DNA of 64,000 nt from Streptomyces sp. RB17 (GCF_009604455.1 NZ_WEGL01000003.1:496001-560000); one strand, 5' to 3'. Shown: positions 49,332 through 58,183, numbered from the stretch's first letter. A program made the numbers and translations. Notes: generated by a model from the letters alone, not told the origin.

Positions 49332-52300
49332 CCCCCCACCCCCGCAAGGCTGTTGTCCTCGGTCGTGTCACGCCGCGCCGCGACTCGCTCGCCGTCACCC
49401 GGCCCGACCCTTCCCACCTCAGGTCCCCCCAGCCCGGGCTCTCCCGCCCCGGAGATCCCCACCGCGAGGCACCCCGACCCTGGTTCCCCCGGCTCCGGAT
49501 TCCCCGCCCCGGAAACCCCCGCCGCGAGGGTTCCCGCCTCTGGTTCCCCTGGCTCCGGATATCCCGCCCCGGGAGGCCCCGCCGCGAGGGTTCCCGCCTC
49601 TGGTTCCCCCGGCTCCGGATTCCCCGACCCGGGAGGCCCCGCCGCGAGGCACCCCGATCCTGGTCGCCCTGGCTCCGGACTTCCCGATCCTGGTCGCCCT
49701 GGCTCCGGACTTCCCGACCCTGGTCGCCCTGGCTCCGGACTTCCCGATCCTGGTCGCCCTGGCTCCGGACTTCCCGACCCTGGTCGGCCTGGCTCCGGAC
49801 TTCCCGACCCGGGAACCCCCGCCGCGAGGATCCCCGCCCCTGGTTCCCCTGGCCCCGCATCACCCGCCGCGAGGATCCCCGCCTCTGGTTCCCCTGGCTC
49901 CAGATCACCCGACCCGAGGCTCCCCGATCCTGGTTCCCCTGGCTCCGGAATTCCCGCTCCGGGAGACCCCGTATCGGAAGTCCCCGTGTCGGCAGTCCCC
50001 GCCTCGGGATTCCCCCGCGCGGCCGGCTCGCACCCGGTCGCGCCACGCCGGACCGGGGCGCGCTTGGCCGATTCGCGCCGAGTCCTTTGACGCTCGGCCG
50101 AGTCTCGCGGGGCTCGGTCGGCCAGGCCGAGCAGCAGGTGCAGCACCGGCAGTACGGCGTCGGCGCGCTCGGTGTCCGCTTCGGCGCCGAAGCCGAGTGC
50201 CATGGCCCCGTCGGCCGCCCGGCCGGCCGACCGGTCTCCCGGGCCGCGCCGGACCAGTTCGCCGAGCGTTCTGCGCACTCCGGGCTCATACGCCGCGAAC
50301 GTACGGCGGAGCAGCGGCAGTACGTCCGTGAACGCCTCCGCCGAGACCCCGGTCAGCCAGCCGTCCACGAGGCCGAGCAACCGCTCGTCGTGCACCAGCA
50401 GCAGCCCGCCCCCGCCGCCGACGAAGCCCTCGATCCAGGCGGCCGCGTCGGCTGGCGGCGTCCCGGGCGACAGCGCGAGCCCCATCAGCCGCGCCGCCTC
50501 ATCGGCCGCCAACTCACCGTCGTCCAACAGCAGCCGCACCGCCCGCCCCCGCAGCACACCGGGCACGCGGTCACGCAACGACAGTGTCCGCAGCACCGCT
50601 CGCCAACGGCCGCGCAGATCACCGCGCCCGGCACCACCATCCCGACCGACACCGGCACGCCGTCCGGCCCCGGCACTCGCGGCGGGGTCTCCCGTCGCCA
50701 GGGCAGCGCCCCCGCCACCGGCACCACCCCGCGCGTCGGCACCGGCACGGTCACCGGGTCCGGCTGGGCCAACGGCACGCTCGCCCTCACCGCCCCTCAT
50801 ATCCGGGCCACCAGGATCACCGGCCTCGCCACCGGGACCACCGCCCGCACCCACACCGACACGCCCACCGGCATCCACGCCCGGCCCGGCTGCGCCACCG
50901 GCATCCGCACCCAGCCCGACCGAACCACCGGCACCGGCACCGGCACCGGCACCGGCACCGGCAGGCTCGCCCGAGCTCGGATCCGCGACCCCGCCGGCCC
51001 CGGCACCCGCTGCGGCCAGTGTCTCCGTCAGCAGTGCCACCGCCGTGTGCACGCCGTCCACATGGGCGCGCATCTCCTCCGCCGCGTCGGTGTCGAGCGC
51101 GGCGCACGCCGGGGGCAGGCCGACGAAGATGCGTTCGGCGAGGCCCGCGGCGACGCCGGCCAGCGCGCCGGTGTCGGTGCCGCGCACGTCGCCGTAGCGT
51201 AGGGAGCGGACCAGGGCGGGCAGGGCCTCGGCGAGATGGCCGACATCGGCGTCGAGCGCGGCCCGGTCGGCGAGGACCCGCATGACCACGGGCAGGGCGT
51301 CCGGCAGTCCGGCGAGCAGGCACTGCTCGGCGAGCGCGGTCACGTCGGCGAGCGTGCGCGCGGCCGTGGCGTCCGCCTCGGCCTTGGTCTGCGCCGCGCC
51401 CATTACGGTCGTCCCCCACACGCCCGCCTCGGCGACCCGCACCGACAACTCCGGCTCCCAGCGCAGCCGCCACGTCTCCCGGAACGTGCCCGTGCTCCCC
51501 CGTGAAGCCGCGGGCTCTCCCCAGCCGACGCCGAGCAGTCGGAGCCGGTGCAGCAGCCTGCTGCGGTCTGCGTCGGTGTCGCCCCGCAGATCCAGCTCCA
51601 GTTCGCGCTCCAGCGCCTCGGGTTTGAGCCGCAGCGAGCGCTGTTGCCGGGTCAGGTCCCGCTGCAGCGGCACCGCGGGCGCCGACTCCGGGACCTCACC
51701 GAGGACGTCCCCGACCACCAGCCGGTCGTGCACCAGCGCCAGCGGCACGTCCGAGCCGTCGCCCATCACCGCGCGCACGGCGTCGGTGGTCTCGCTCAGT
51801 CCCGGCAGCGGGCGCCCGCGCAGTGCCGCCAGGGTCTCGGCGAGCCGGACGGCCTCGATGACATGCGCGGAGGACACGAGCCGGTCCTCCTCGCGCAGCA
51901 GCCGCGCCACCTTGGTCAGCCACCGCTCGACCGGCCGGTCGGGGGCGTGGAAAAGATGGCGGTACCAGCCCGGCGAGTCGATGCCCGCGCCGTACCCGCT
52001 GGACCGGGCGAGCCTGCGGTGGGTCCAGGGCACCCAGGTCAGATCCGCCTTGACCTTGGGCAGCCCCTTCAGCAGGGACCGGTCGGCGGTGACCGTGGTC
52101 TTCTTCCGCAGCGCGGGGACGTGCCAGGCACCGCAGACCACGGCCAGTTGGTCGCCGTACTCCTTGCGGGCCGCGCGCAGCCGGAGCCGCATGTGCGCCT
52201 CGCGGACCAGGTCCCGGGAGTGCCCGCCGGCGCCGTACCGCTCGCGGAGTGCGTCCATCGCCTCCTCCAGCGCGGCGAAGGGGGCGAAGGGGTCCCGCTC

Positions 52301-52963
52301 CCCCGGGCCCCGGTGCTCGACCACGTCCTCCCACCAGCGTTCGGGATCGTCGTATCCGGCGGCCTCGGCGAGCACGGCGAGCGGGTCGACCCGGACCTGA
52401 TCGCCGCCGTCCAGCCTCTCATCGCCGTCCCAGCCGAAGTCGCCGTCCCGGCCGGCATCGGCGTCGTCCACACTCTCATCGCCGTCCCGGTCCGCACCGG
52501 CATGCTGCGGGTCCGCCGCGGTTCCCTCGGCGCCGGGTCCGGCGGACGAGCCCGGTCCGGCAGGAACTCCCCTCTTCTCCTCCCCTTCCGCCCCCTTCTC
52601 CCCTTCCTCCCACGCGAGCGTGTGCGCGGCCGGCAGGTCGATGAAGTGGGCCGGGGCGCCGTGTTCCAGGGCCCAGCGGATCGCCACCCACTCGGGGCTG
52701 AACTCGGCGAACGGCCAGAACGCCGAGCGGCCTGGCTCGTCCACGGCATGGGCGAGCAGGGCGACCGGGGGCCTCAGCTCCGGGTCGGCGGCCAGCGGAA
52801 TCAGCGCGTCGGCCTCGGGCGGGCCCTCGATCAGGACGGCGGCGGGCCGGGCTGCGTCCAGGGCGCCGCGCACCGCACGGGCTGAGCCGGGGCCGTGGTG
52901 CCGCACGCCCAGCAGCAGCGGTCCGCAGTCATGGGCCTTGGGCCAGCGGCTGTCGTCGGTCAT
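49328..52963 (-). CDS. Large DUF5682 protein with repetitive linkers
   Basis: About 1211 residues. The N terminus LLLGVRHHGPGSARAVRGAL, then AAVLIEGPPEADALIPLAAD, is typical of DUF5682 proteins that accompany MoxR/VWA pairs. Helical segments follow up to about residue 640. Three low-complexity stretches interrupt it: an Asp/Glu/Gly insert at about 125-195, an Ala/Gly/Val-rich linker at about 650-800, and a Pro/Gly/Ser/Glu tail from about 980 to the end built on PGSGSPEPGR units. The start at 52963 overlaps the MoxR stop (ATGA). The frame stays open to 54208, but that part lies over the MoxR gene and is a shadow. The biochemical role is unknown; the His/Asp/Glu-rich N terminus could be an enzyme. 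Confidence 0.82.
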   Translation of the reverse strand: MTDDSRWPKAHDCGPLLLGVRHHGPGSARAVRGALDAARPAAVLIEGPPEADALIPLAADPELRPPVALLAHAVDEPGRSAFWPFAEFSPEWVAIRWALEHGAPAHFIDLPAAHTLAWEEGEKGAEGEEKRGVPAGPGSSAGPGAEGTAADPQHAGADRDGDESVDDADAGRDGDFGWDGDERLDGGDQVRVDPLAVLAEAAGYDDPERWWEDVVEHRGPGERDPFAPFAALEEAMDALRERYGAGGHSRDLVREAHMRLRLRAARKEYGDQLAVVCGAWHVPALRKKTTVTADRSLLKGLPKVKADLTWVPWTHRRLARSSGYGAGIDSPGWYRHLFHAPDRPVERWLTKVARLLREEDRLVSSAHVIEAVRLAETLAALRGRPLPGLSETTDAVRAVMGDGSDVPLALVHDRLVVGDVLGEVPESAPAVPLQRDLTRQQRSLRLKPEALERELELDLRGDTDADRSRLLHRLRLLGVGWGEPAASRGSTGTFRETWRLRWEPELSVRVAEAGVWGTTVMGAAQTKAEADATAARTLADVTALAEQCLLAGLPDALPVVMRVLADRAALDADVGHLAEALPALVRSLRYGDVRGTDTGALAGVAAGLAERIFVGLPPACAALDTDAAEEMRAHVDGVHTAVALLTETLAAAGAGAGGVADPSSGEPAGAGAGAGAGAGGSVGLGADAGGAAGPGVDAGGRVGVGAGGGPGGEAGDPGGPDMRGGEGERAVGPAGPGDRAGADARGGAGGGGAALATGDPAASAGAGRRAGVGRDGGAGRGDLRGRWRAVLRTLSLRDRVPGVLRGRAVRLLLDDGELAADEAARLMGLALSPGTPPADAAAWIEGFVGGGGGLLLVHDERLLGLVDGWLTGVSAEAFTDVLPLLRRTFAAYEPGVRRTLGELVRRGPGDRSAGRAADGAMALGFGAEADTERADAVLPVLHLLLGLADRAPRDSAERQRTRRESAKRAPVRRGATGCEPAARGNPEAGTADTGTSDTGSPGAGIPEPGEPGSGSLGSGDLEPGEPEAGILAAGDAGPGEPGAGILAAGVPGSGSPEPGRPGSGSPEPGRPGSGSPEPGRPGSGSPEPGRPGSGSPEPGRPGSGCLAAGPPGSGNPEPGEPEAGTLAAGPPGAGYPEPGEPEAGTLAAGVSGAGNPEPGEPGSGCLAVGISGAGEPGLGGPEVGRVGPGDGERVAARRDTTEDNSLAGVGG
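49651..49800. repeat. Five 30-bp tandem repeats in the DUF5682 gene
   Basis: Units of 30 bp at 49651, 49681, 49711, 49741 and 49771 share TGGTCGCCCTGGCTCCGGAC. They differ mainly by alternating T or C in GATCC/GACCC, giving a 60-bp higher-order period. They encode PGSGSPEPGR decapeptides on the minus strand. Degenerate units continue on both sides (about 49430-49990). Confidence 0.88.
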
Positions 52964-54126
52964 GCGCTCACCTCCCGGCAGGCGCGGTAGAAGTCCGTCC
53001 ATCCCTCGCGCTCGCGGACGACCGTCTCCAGGTACTCCTGCCAGACGACCCGGTCGGCCGCCGGATCGCGCACGACGGCACCGAGGATGCCGGCGGCCAC
53101 ATCGCCCGGGCGCAGCACGCCGTCGCCGAAGTGCGCGGACAGGGCAAGGCCGCTGGTGACGACGGAGATGGCCTCGGCAGTGGACAGCGTGCCGCTGGGG
53201 GACTTCAGCTTGGTGCGGCCGTCGGCGGTGATGCCGTCGCGCAGCTCGCGGAAGACGGTCACGACCCGGCGGATCTCCTCGATGCCGTCGGGCGCGGCCG
53301 GCAGGTCGAGGGAGCGGCCGATCTGCTCGACCCGGCGGGTGACGATGTCGACCTCGGCGTCGGCGCTCTCCGGCAGCGGCAGCACCACGGTGTTGAAGCG
53401 GCGGCGCAGCGCGCTGGAGAGGTCGTTGACCCCTCTGTCCCGGTCGTTGGCGGTGGCGATGAGGTTGAACCCGCGGACCGCCTGGACCTCCTGGCCCAGC
53501 TCCGGGATGGGCAGGGTCTTCTCGGACAGGATCGTGATCAGCGTGTCCTGCACGTCGGCCGGGATCCGGGTCAGCTCCTCCACGCGGGCCGTCATGCCCT
53601 CGGCCATGGCACGCATGACGGGGCTGGGCACGAGGGCGGCGCGGCTCGGGCCGTGCGCGAGCAGCTGCGCGTAGTCCCAGCCGTAGCGGATCGCCTCCTC
53701 CGGGGTGCCGGCCGTGCCCTGCACCAGCAGGGTGGAGTCCCCGCTGACGGCGGCGGCCAGGTGCTCCGACACCCAGGTCTTGGCGGTGCCGGGCACGCCG
53801 AGCAGGAGCAGGGCGCGGTCGGTGGCGAGCGTGGTGACGGCGACCTCGACGATCCGGCGCGGGCCCACGTACTTGGGTGTGATCACCGTGCCGTCCGGCA
53901 GGGTGCCGCCCAGCAGGTACGTCGCCACCGCCCATGGCGACAGCTTCCAGCGGGCCGGGCGCGGGCGGTCGTCCTGCGCGGCGAGCGCGGTGAGTTCGGT
54001 GGCGAAGGCGTGCTCGGCGTGCGGGCGCAGCGCCTGTCCGCTCCCGGATGCACCCTCGCCGTCGGTCGGTTCGGCGGTCGTCGGTCGCACGGACGCAGAC
54101 GTGGCTGACGCAGACATGGCTGACAT
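52960..54126 (-). CDS. MoxR-family AAA+ ATPase
   Basis: A 388-residue AAA+ ATPase. Walker A is LLLGVPGTAKTWVSEHL, the region of Walker B and the insert is DVQDTLITILSEKTLPIPEL, sensor 1 is LIATANDRDRGVNDLSSALR with the following RRRF arginine finger, and a lid domain follows. The first ~50 residues are Ser/Ala-rich and disordered. I chose the ATG at 54126 (MSAMSASATS) because GGAGGGGG stands upstream. It is first in the coupled order MoxR-DUF5682-VWA. MoxR ATPases work with VWA partners as chaperone-like complexes on specific clients. The operon is divergent from the SWIM gene over a region with two DNA-damage-type promoter elements. Confidence 0.9.
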   Translation of the reverse strand: MSAMSASATSASVRPTTAEPTDGEGASGSGQALRPHAEHAFATELTALAAQDDRPRPARWKLSPWAVATYLLGGTLPDGTVITPKYVGPRRIVEVAVTTLATDRALLLLGVPGTAKTWVSEHLAAAVSGDSTLLVQGTAGTPEEAIRYGWDYAQLLAHGPSRAALVPSPVMRAMAEGMTARVEELTRIPADVQDTLITILSEKTLPIPELGQEVQAVRGFNLIATANDRDRGVNDLSSALRRRFNTVVLPLPESADAEVDIVTRRVEQIGRSLDLPAAPDGIEEIRRVVTVFRELRDGITADGRTKLKSPSGTLSTAEAISVVTSGLALSAHFGDGVLRPGDVAAGILGAVVRDPAADRVVWQEYLETVVREREGWTDFYRACREVSA

Positions 54127-54169
54127 GGCTGAGGCCCCCTCCAGCTCGGCCGGTTCGGATCTGGCATCC

Positions 54170-54192
54170 ACCGTGCACCACGCCACTGACAA
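54170..54192 (-). promoter_or_regulatory. PafBC-type promoter element for the MoxR operon (degenerate -10)
   Basis: On the minus strand TTGTCAGTG (54192-54184), 8 bases, then CACGGT (54175-54170). The upstream element matches TTGTCRGTG exactly; the -10 differs from TANNNT at its first base. The MoxR ATG lies 44 bp further on. Confidence 0.5.
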
Positions 54193-54240
54193 TCGCTCTG
54201 ACCTGCACGAACGCCCGCTCCGGACGGATTGTCAGTGGCG
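54181..54240. repeat. Perfect 14-bp inverted repeat in the MoxR/SWIM divergent promoter
   Basis: CGCCACTGACAATC (54181-54194) and GATTGTCAGTGGCG (54227-54240) are exact inverse copies 32 bp apart. Each arm contains the TTGTCAGTG promoter element, pointing outwards in opposite directions. Confidence 0.9.
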
Positions 54241-54251
54241 GGGCCTACCGT
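54229..54251 (+). promoter_or_regulatory. PafBC/RecA-independent DNA-damage promoter of the SWIM gene
   Basis: TTGTCAGTG (54229-54237), then exactly 8 bases, then TACCGT (54246-54251). This fits TTGTCRGTG-N8-TANNNT, the RecA-NDp promoter activated by PafBC in mycobacteria. The ATG at 54259 follows 7 bases after the -10 box, so the message is probably leaderless. Confidence 0.65.
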
Positions 54252-54258
54252 CGGAGAC

Positions 54259-55614
54259 ATGACTGAGCAGGGGGTGCGCTGGACCGCGGACCAGGTGCTG
54301 TCACTGGCGCCTGACGCCGCGTCACGCAAAGCGGGAGGCAGGCTCGGCACGGCCGGTCCGTGGTCCGAGGCGGGGAGCGGAGAGAGGACGGTGTGGGGGC
54401 TGTGCAAGGGCAGCGGCAGCAGGCCGTACCAGACGGTGGTCGATCTCGCCGACGCGGCCGGACCGGCGTACAAGTGCAGTTGTCCGAGCCGTAAGTTCCC
54501 GTGCAAGCACGCGCTCGGACTGCTTTTGCTGTGGGCGGGCGACAACGGCTCGGTGCCGGCGTCCGCGGAGCCGCCGGACTGGGCCGAGCAGTGGCTCGTG
54601 GGCAGACGCACCCGCGCCGTGAGCAAGCAGAGCCGGAGCGAGAGAGGTCCCGGGAGCGGGTCCGCGGATCCGGAGGCGGCCCGGCGGCGGGCCGAGCGCC
54701 GGGCCGAGCGGGTCACCGCGGGCGCGACGGAGCTGGAGCAACGCCTCGCGGACCTGCTGCGCGGCGGCCTGGCCGCGGCCGAGCAGACGGGGTACGGCCT
54801 GTGGGACGAGACGGCGGCCCGCATGGTGGACGCCCAGGCGCCCGGACTGGCCGCGCACGTACGGGAGTTGGGGACGATCCCGGCGTCCGGTGCGGGCTGG
54901 CCGGCCCGGCTGCTGGAGGAGTGCGCGCTGCTGCACCTGCTCGACCAGGGCTGGCTGCGCCGCGACCGCCTGCCGGACGCCCTCGCGGCCACGGTCCGCT
55001 CCCGTCTGGGCCTGCCCGCCACGGCGGACGGTGTGCCGCTTCGCGACCGCTGGCTGGTCCTCGCCCAGTACGACACGGTGGACCCGAAACTGACGACCCG
55101 CCGGATATGGCTGCACGGAGCCGCCTCGGGCCGCACCCGGCTGCTGCTGTCCTACGGCGCGGCCGGCCGGGCTCCCGAGCTGTCCCTGCCGGTCGGGCTG
55201 GCGCTGGACGCGGAACTGTCCGCCTATCCGGGGGCGGGTCAGTCCCGGTCCGCCCTGGGCGAGCGGTTCGCCCCTCCCGCGCCGGCCGCGTTCCGTCCAC
55301 CGGGCACCGGCACGGCCGAGGCGGCGGCCCGCTACGGCGCGGCGTTGTGCGACGACCCCTGGCTGGAGTCCGTGCCGGCGACGCTGGACCGGGTGATACC
55401 GGTCCCGGACGGCGACCAGTGGCAGCTCGCCGACGCCGACACGGACTCCGCCCTGCCGCTGACCCTGGCAGCCCGCTCCCGCCCCGGCCTGTGGCGGCTG
55501 GTCGCCCTGTCCGGCGGCGCCCCCGTCACGGTCTTCGGCGAGTGCGGCCACCGCGGCTTCACCCCGCTCACAGCCTGGCCGGAGGACTCGCGCGAGGCGG
55601 TGCCGCTGTGCTGA
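54259..55614 (+). CDS. SWIM zinc-finger protein
   Basis: A 451-residue protein with an N-terminal SWIM domain: VVDLADAAGPAYKCSCPSRK and then FPCKHALGLLLLW, that is C-x-C-x(n)-C-x-H at about residues 75-90, a zinc-binding DNA or protein contact module. The remaining ~350 residues are helical with LREL/LLEECALLHLLDQGWLRR-like leucine-rich segments and a C-terminal beta-like part. The ATG at 54259 (MTEQGVRWTADQVLSLAPDA) is supported by the -10 box directly upstream. It forms the right arm of the divergent MoxR/DUF5682/VWA locus with the DUF5691 gene that follows 188 bp downstream. Confidence 0.85.
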   Translation: MTEQGVRWTADQVLSLAPDAASRKAGGRLGTAGPWSEAGSGERTVWGLCKGSGSRPYQTVVDLADAAGPAYKCSCPSRKFPCKHALGLLLLWAGDNGSVPASAEPPDWAEQWLVGRRTRAVSKQSRSERGPGSGSADPEAARRRAERRAERVTAGATELEQRLADLLRGGLAAAEQTGYGLWDETAARMVDAQAPGLAAHVRELGTIPASGAGWPARLLEECALLHLLDQGWLRRDRLPDALAATVRSRLGLPATADGVPLRDRWLVLAQYDTVDPKLTTRRIWLHGAASGRTRLLLSYGAAGRAPELSLPVGLALDAELSAYPGAGQSRSALGERFAPPAPAAFRPPGTGTAEAAARYGAALCDDPWLESVPATLDRVIPVPDGDQWQLADADTDSALPLTLAARSRPGLWRLVALSGGAPVTVFGECGHRGFTPLTAWPEDSREAVPLC

Positions 55615-55802
55615 CCGGCATGCCGAGAGAGGGCGGACACCTGCGGACTGGTCGGGGCCGCCGGCCGAGTGGGTGGTGGGTGGGCGAAACGGGGTCCAGG
55701 AGGCGGGGGCGGAGCCCGTGGACAGGTCTGGGGCGAAGCCCCTGCTACTGGCCTGCCGGAAGGCGCCGGCACTCCTCGGACGCTCCCAAGGAAGGAAACG
55801 CG

Positions 55803-57560
55803 ATGAACGGCACGACCCCGACCGGCGTGACCACCACGGCACCCGCACGCTCCTGGGAAGACCTGGTCACCACTGCCCTCCTCGGCACCGACCGGCGCCC
55901 CGCCGCATACGCCGGATCCGGCCGGGAGGCACCCCTGGCACTGCTCGACGAGGCCGCCGTGGCGACCGTACGGCGGCGGGCCGGGCTGCGGCCCGCGCGG
56001 GCGGCGAGCCGGCCGGACCCGGCGCCCGAGGATTCCCGTCCGGCCCTGCCCCCCGCGGCGGCCCGCAGACTCACCGCGCTGCTGGCCGACCGTTCCGGTG
56101 GCGGAAACGGTGGCCGTCGGGGCAGCTCACCGGATCTCATGGAGCTGCTCCCACAGTGGCTCGCGGCAGCCAACGCGCACGGCTACGCGGCACCCCCGCA
56201 GACCCTTCCCGCCCTGCTGGACGCGGCCCGGGGCCGAACGGACCTGCGCCCGGCGGCGCTGGCGTTCGCGGGCCCGCGGGCGCCGTGGCTGGCCCGGCTG
56301 AACACGGACTGGCGCTTCGCGCTGCGCGCGGCTCCCGGCGGCGGTGCCACGCTGCCCGGCCCCGGGGACACCGAGGCGGTGCGCAGGCTGTGGCTGGAGG
56401 GATTGTTCGCCGAGCGGGTCGCCCTGCTGGGCGCGCTGCGCGCCGGTACGCCCGCGCTCGCGCGCGAGTTGCTCGCGTCGACCTGGCCGACGGAGCGGGC
56501 GGAGGACCGGCTGATGTTCCTCGACTCACTGCGCACGGGCCTGTCCGCCGAGGACGAGCCGTTCCTGGAGCAGGCGTTGGGCGACCGCAGCCGCAATGTA
56601 CGGGCGACGGCGGCCGAACTGCTGTCGGCGCTGCCCGCTTCGGCGCTCGCCGCGCGCATGGCCGTACGGGCCGCGGCGTGCGTGGCCCTCGACCGCACGG
56701 GGAACTCGCCCGCGATCGCGGTGGAGGCGCCGCTCGAGTGCGACTCCGGTATGGAGCGCGACGGTGTGGTGGCCGCACCTCCCGCAGGCAGAGGGGAACG
56801 CTCATGGTGGCTGGGACAGTTGGTGGAGGCCGCCCCGCTCCGCACCTGGCCGGAACGGCTCGGCGGACGGACGGCGGAGGAGATCGTGGCCCTGCGGGTG
56901 ACGGACGGCTGGCAGGGCGAGCTGCACGCGGCCTGGTGCCGGGCGGCGGTCCGGCAGCGGGACGCCGAGTGGTCGAGAGCGCTGCTCGGCTCGCCCTCGG
57001 CGCCGGAGGCCGGCGGGCCGGGCGCGGTGTCGCTGGCGGAACGCGCGAAGCTGCTGGCCGCCCTGGACCCGGCGGAACGGGCCGCGTGGGTGGCCGGGTT
57101 CATCGCCACGCACGGGCTGTCGGAGGCCTTCCAGCTGCTCGGGGTGTGTGCGGTGCCCTGGGCCGGACCGCTCGGCAGGGCGGTCGTGGACGCGCTGAAC
57201 ATCGCGCGGGACGCGGGCAATTACCCTTGGAGCTTCAGCGGGGTGATGGGACTGGCAGAGCGCTGCCTGGACCCCACGGAGGCCGCCCGGCTCGAGGCGC
57301 TGCTGGCGATACCCGACGAACGGGAGGACGCCGCGCCGGGAGCCGGGGGCTACTGGGCGGAGGCGTTCCAGCGGCTGGTGACCACGTTGCGGTTGCGGGC
57401 GGAGATGGCCCGCGAGTTGGCGCCGGCCGGCATCACCAGCCCGTCCGGAGTCCAAGGACGAGGCCGGCAGGCCGTCCGGGGGTCCGGGAGCCCAGTCCCC
57501 AGGGACGCCGGCCCCCGCTCACCGCAACCGTCGGCTCAGCCTCAGGAGGCGGCCGGCTGA
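55803..57560 (+). CDS. DUF5691 helical-repeat protein
   Basis: A 585-residue protein. The opening ARSWEDLVTTALLGTDRRPA is diagnostic of DUF5691. The centre has HEAT-like helices (DEPFLEQALGDRSRNVRATA, then AELLSALPASALAARMAVRA), suggesting a scaffold that contacts the other module proteins. AAGGAAGG stands upstream of the ATG at 55803. The last 19 bp overlap the end of the convergent icmB gene. The last ~35 residues are Pro/Ser/Gln-rich. The 188 bp before it (55615-55802) contain no gene I can support. Confidence 0.82.
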   Translation: MNGTTPTGVTTTAPARSWEDLVTTALLGTDRRPAAYAGSGREAPLALLDEAAVATVRRRAGLRPARAASRPDPAPEDSRPALPPAAARRLTALLADRSGGGNGGRRGSSPDLMELLPQWLAAANAHGYAAPPQTLPALLDAARGRTDLRPAALAFAGPRAPWLARLNTDWRFALRAAPGGGATLPGPGDTEAVRRLWLEGLFAERVALLGALRAGTPALARELLASTWPTERAEDRLMFLDSLRTGLSAEDEPFLEQALGDRSRNVRATAAELLSALPASALAARMAVRAAACVALDRTGNSPAIAVEAPLECDSGMERDGVVAAPPAGRGERSWWLGQLVEAAPLRTWPERLGGRTAEEIVALRVTDGWQGELHAAWCRAAVRQRDAEWSRALLGSPSAPEAGGPGAVSLAERAKLLAALDPAERAAWVAGFIATHGLSEAFQLLGVCAVPWAGPLGRAVVDALNIARDAGNYPWSFSGVMGLAERCLDPTEAARLEALLAIPDEREDAAPGAGGYWAEAFQRLVTTLRLRAEMARELAPAGITSPSGVQGRGRQAVRGSGSPVPRDAGPRSPQPSAQPQEAAG

Positions 57561-57958
57561 CGGACGTTCTCCCGCACCCACTCCACGATCGACGCGGTCG
57601 TCGCGCCCGGCGTGAAGATCTCCGCGACGCCCTTCTCCTTCAGCGGCGGGATGTCCTCGTCCGGGATGATGCCGCCGCCGAAGACGAGGATGTCCTCGGC
57701 CTCGCGCTCCTTGAGCAGGTCGATCACCGCCGCGAACAGCGTGTTGTGCGCGCCGGAGAGGATGGACAGGCCGATCGCGTCGGCGTCCTCCTGGATGGCG
57801 GTGTCCACGATCTGTTCCGGCGTCTGGTGGAGCCCGGTGTAGATGACCTCCATACCGGCGTCGCGCAGGGCCCGCGCGATGACCTTGGCCCCCCGATCGT
57901 GGCCGTCGAGCCCCGGCTTGGCGACGACCACGCGGATCGGACCGGCTGCCACACCCAT
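57542..57958 (-). CDS. icmB: B12-binding small subunit of isobutyryl-CoA (or methylmalonyl-CoA-type) mutase
   Basis: A 138-residue cobalamin-binding domain protein. The B12 motif is KPGLDGHDRGAKV (D-x-H-x-x-G), with LSILSGAH and LVFGGGIIPDEDIP forming the nucleotide-loop pocket. Size and sequence are those of IcmB, which pairs with a separate large subunit IcmA to interconvert isobutyryl- and n-butyryl-CoA. No icmA lies in the window. The ATG at 57958 (MGVAAGPIRVVVAKPGLDGH) has GGAGG a few bases upstream; the open frame to 58039 is longer without support. Confidence 0.9.
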   Translation of the reverse strand: MGVAAGPIRVVVAKPGLDGHDRGAKVIARALRDAGMEVIYTGLHQTPEQIVDTAIQEDADAIGLSILSGAHNTLFAAVIDLLKEREAEDILVFGGGIIPDEDIPPLKEKGVAEIFTPGATTASIVEWVRENVRQPAAS

Positions 57959-58183
57959 CACTGCCTCCATCAAACGACCCCGGAAGCGGTCGCTTCCGTC
58001 CGTAACGACAAGTACCGCACTTTTGGCGCGTTCCGCCACCCGTCGCGAAGTGAACGAACGTTATCTCCAGCATCCCGCAACCGGCAGTTTTACGGTGCGC
58101 AGCGAGGGGGAAATCACATGGTGGGACATCAGGGCACACGGGGGACCGAGCCGTCCTCCGGCGTGCCGACAGGAGGTCGGCCC

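Noticed and set aside
49651..49800. 30-bp repeats as a CRISPR array
   Set aside because: Units are directly adjacent with no variable spacers and continue an open reading frame.
49328..54208. Continuous 1626-codon minus-strand frame
   Set aside because: The part above 52963 lies over the MoxR gene in another frame and has the Arg/His/Gly-rich look of a shadow. The real DUF5682 start is the ATG at 52963, coupled to the MoxR stop.
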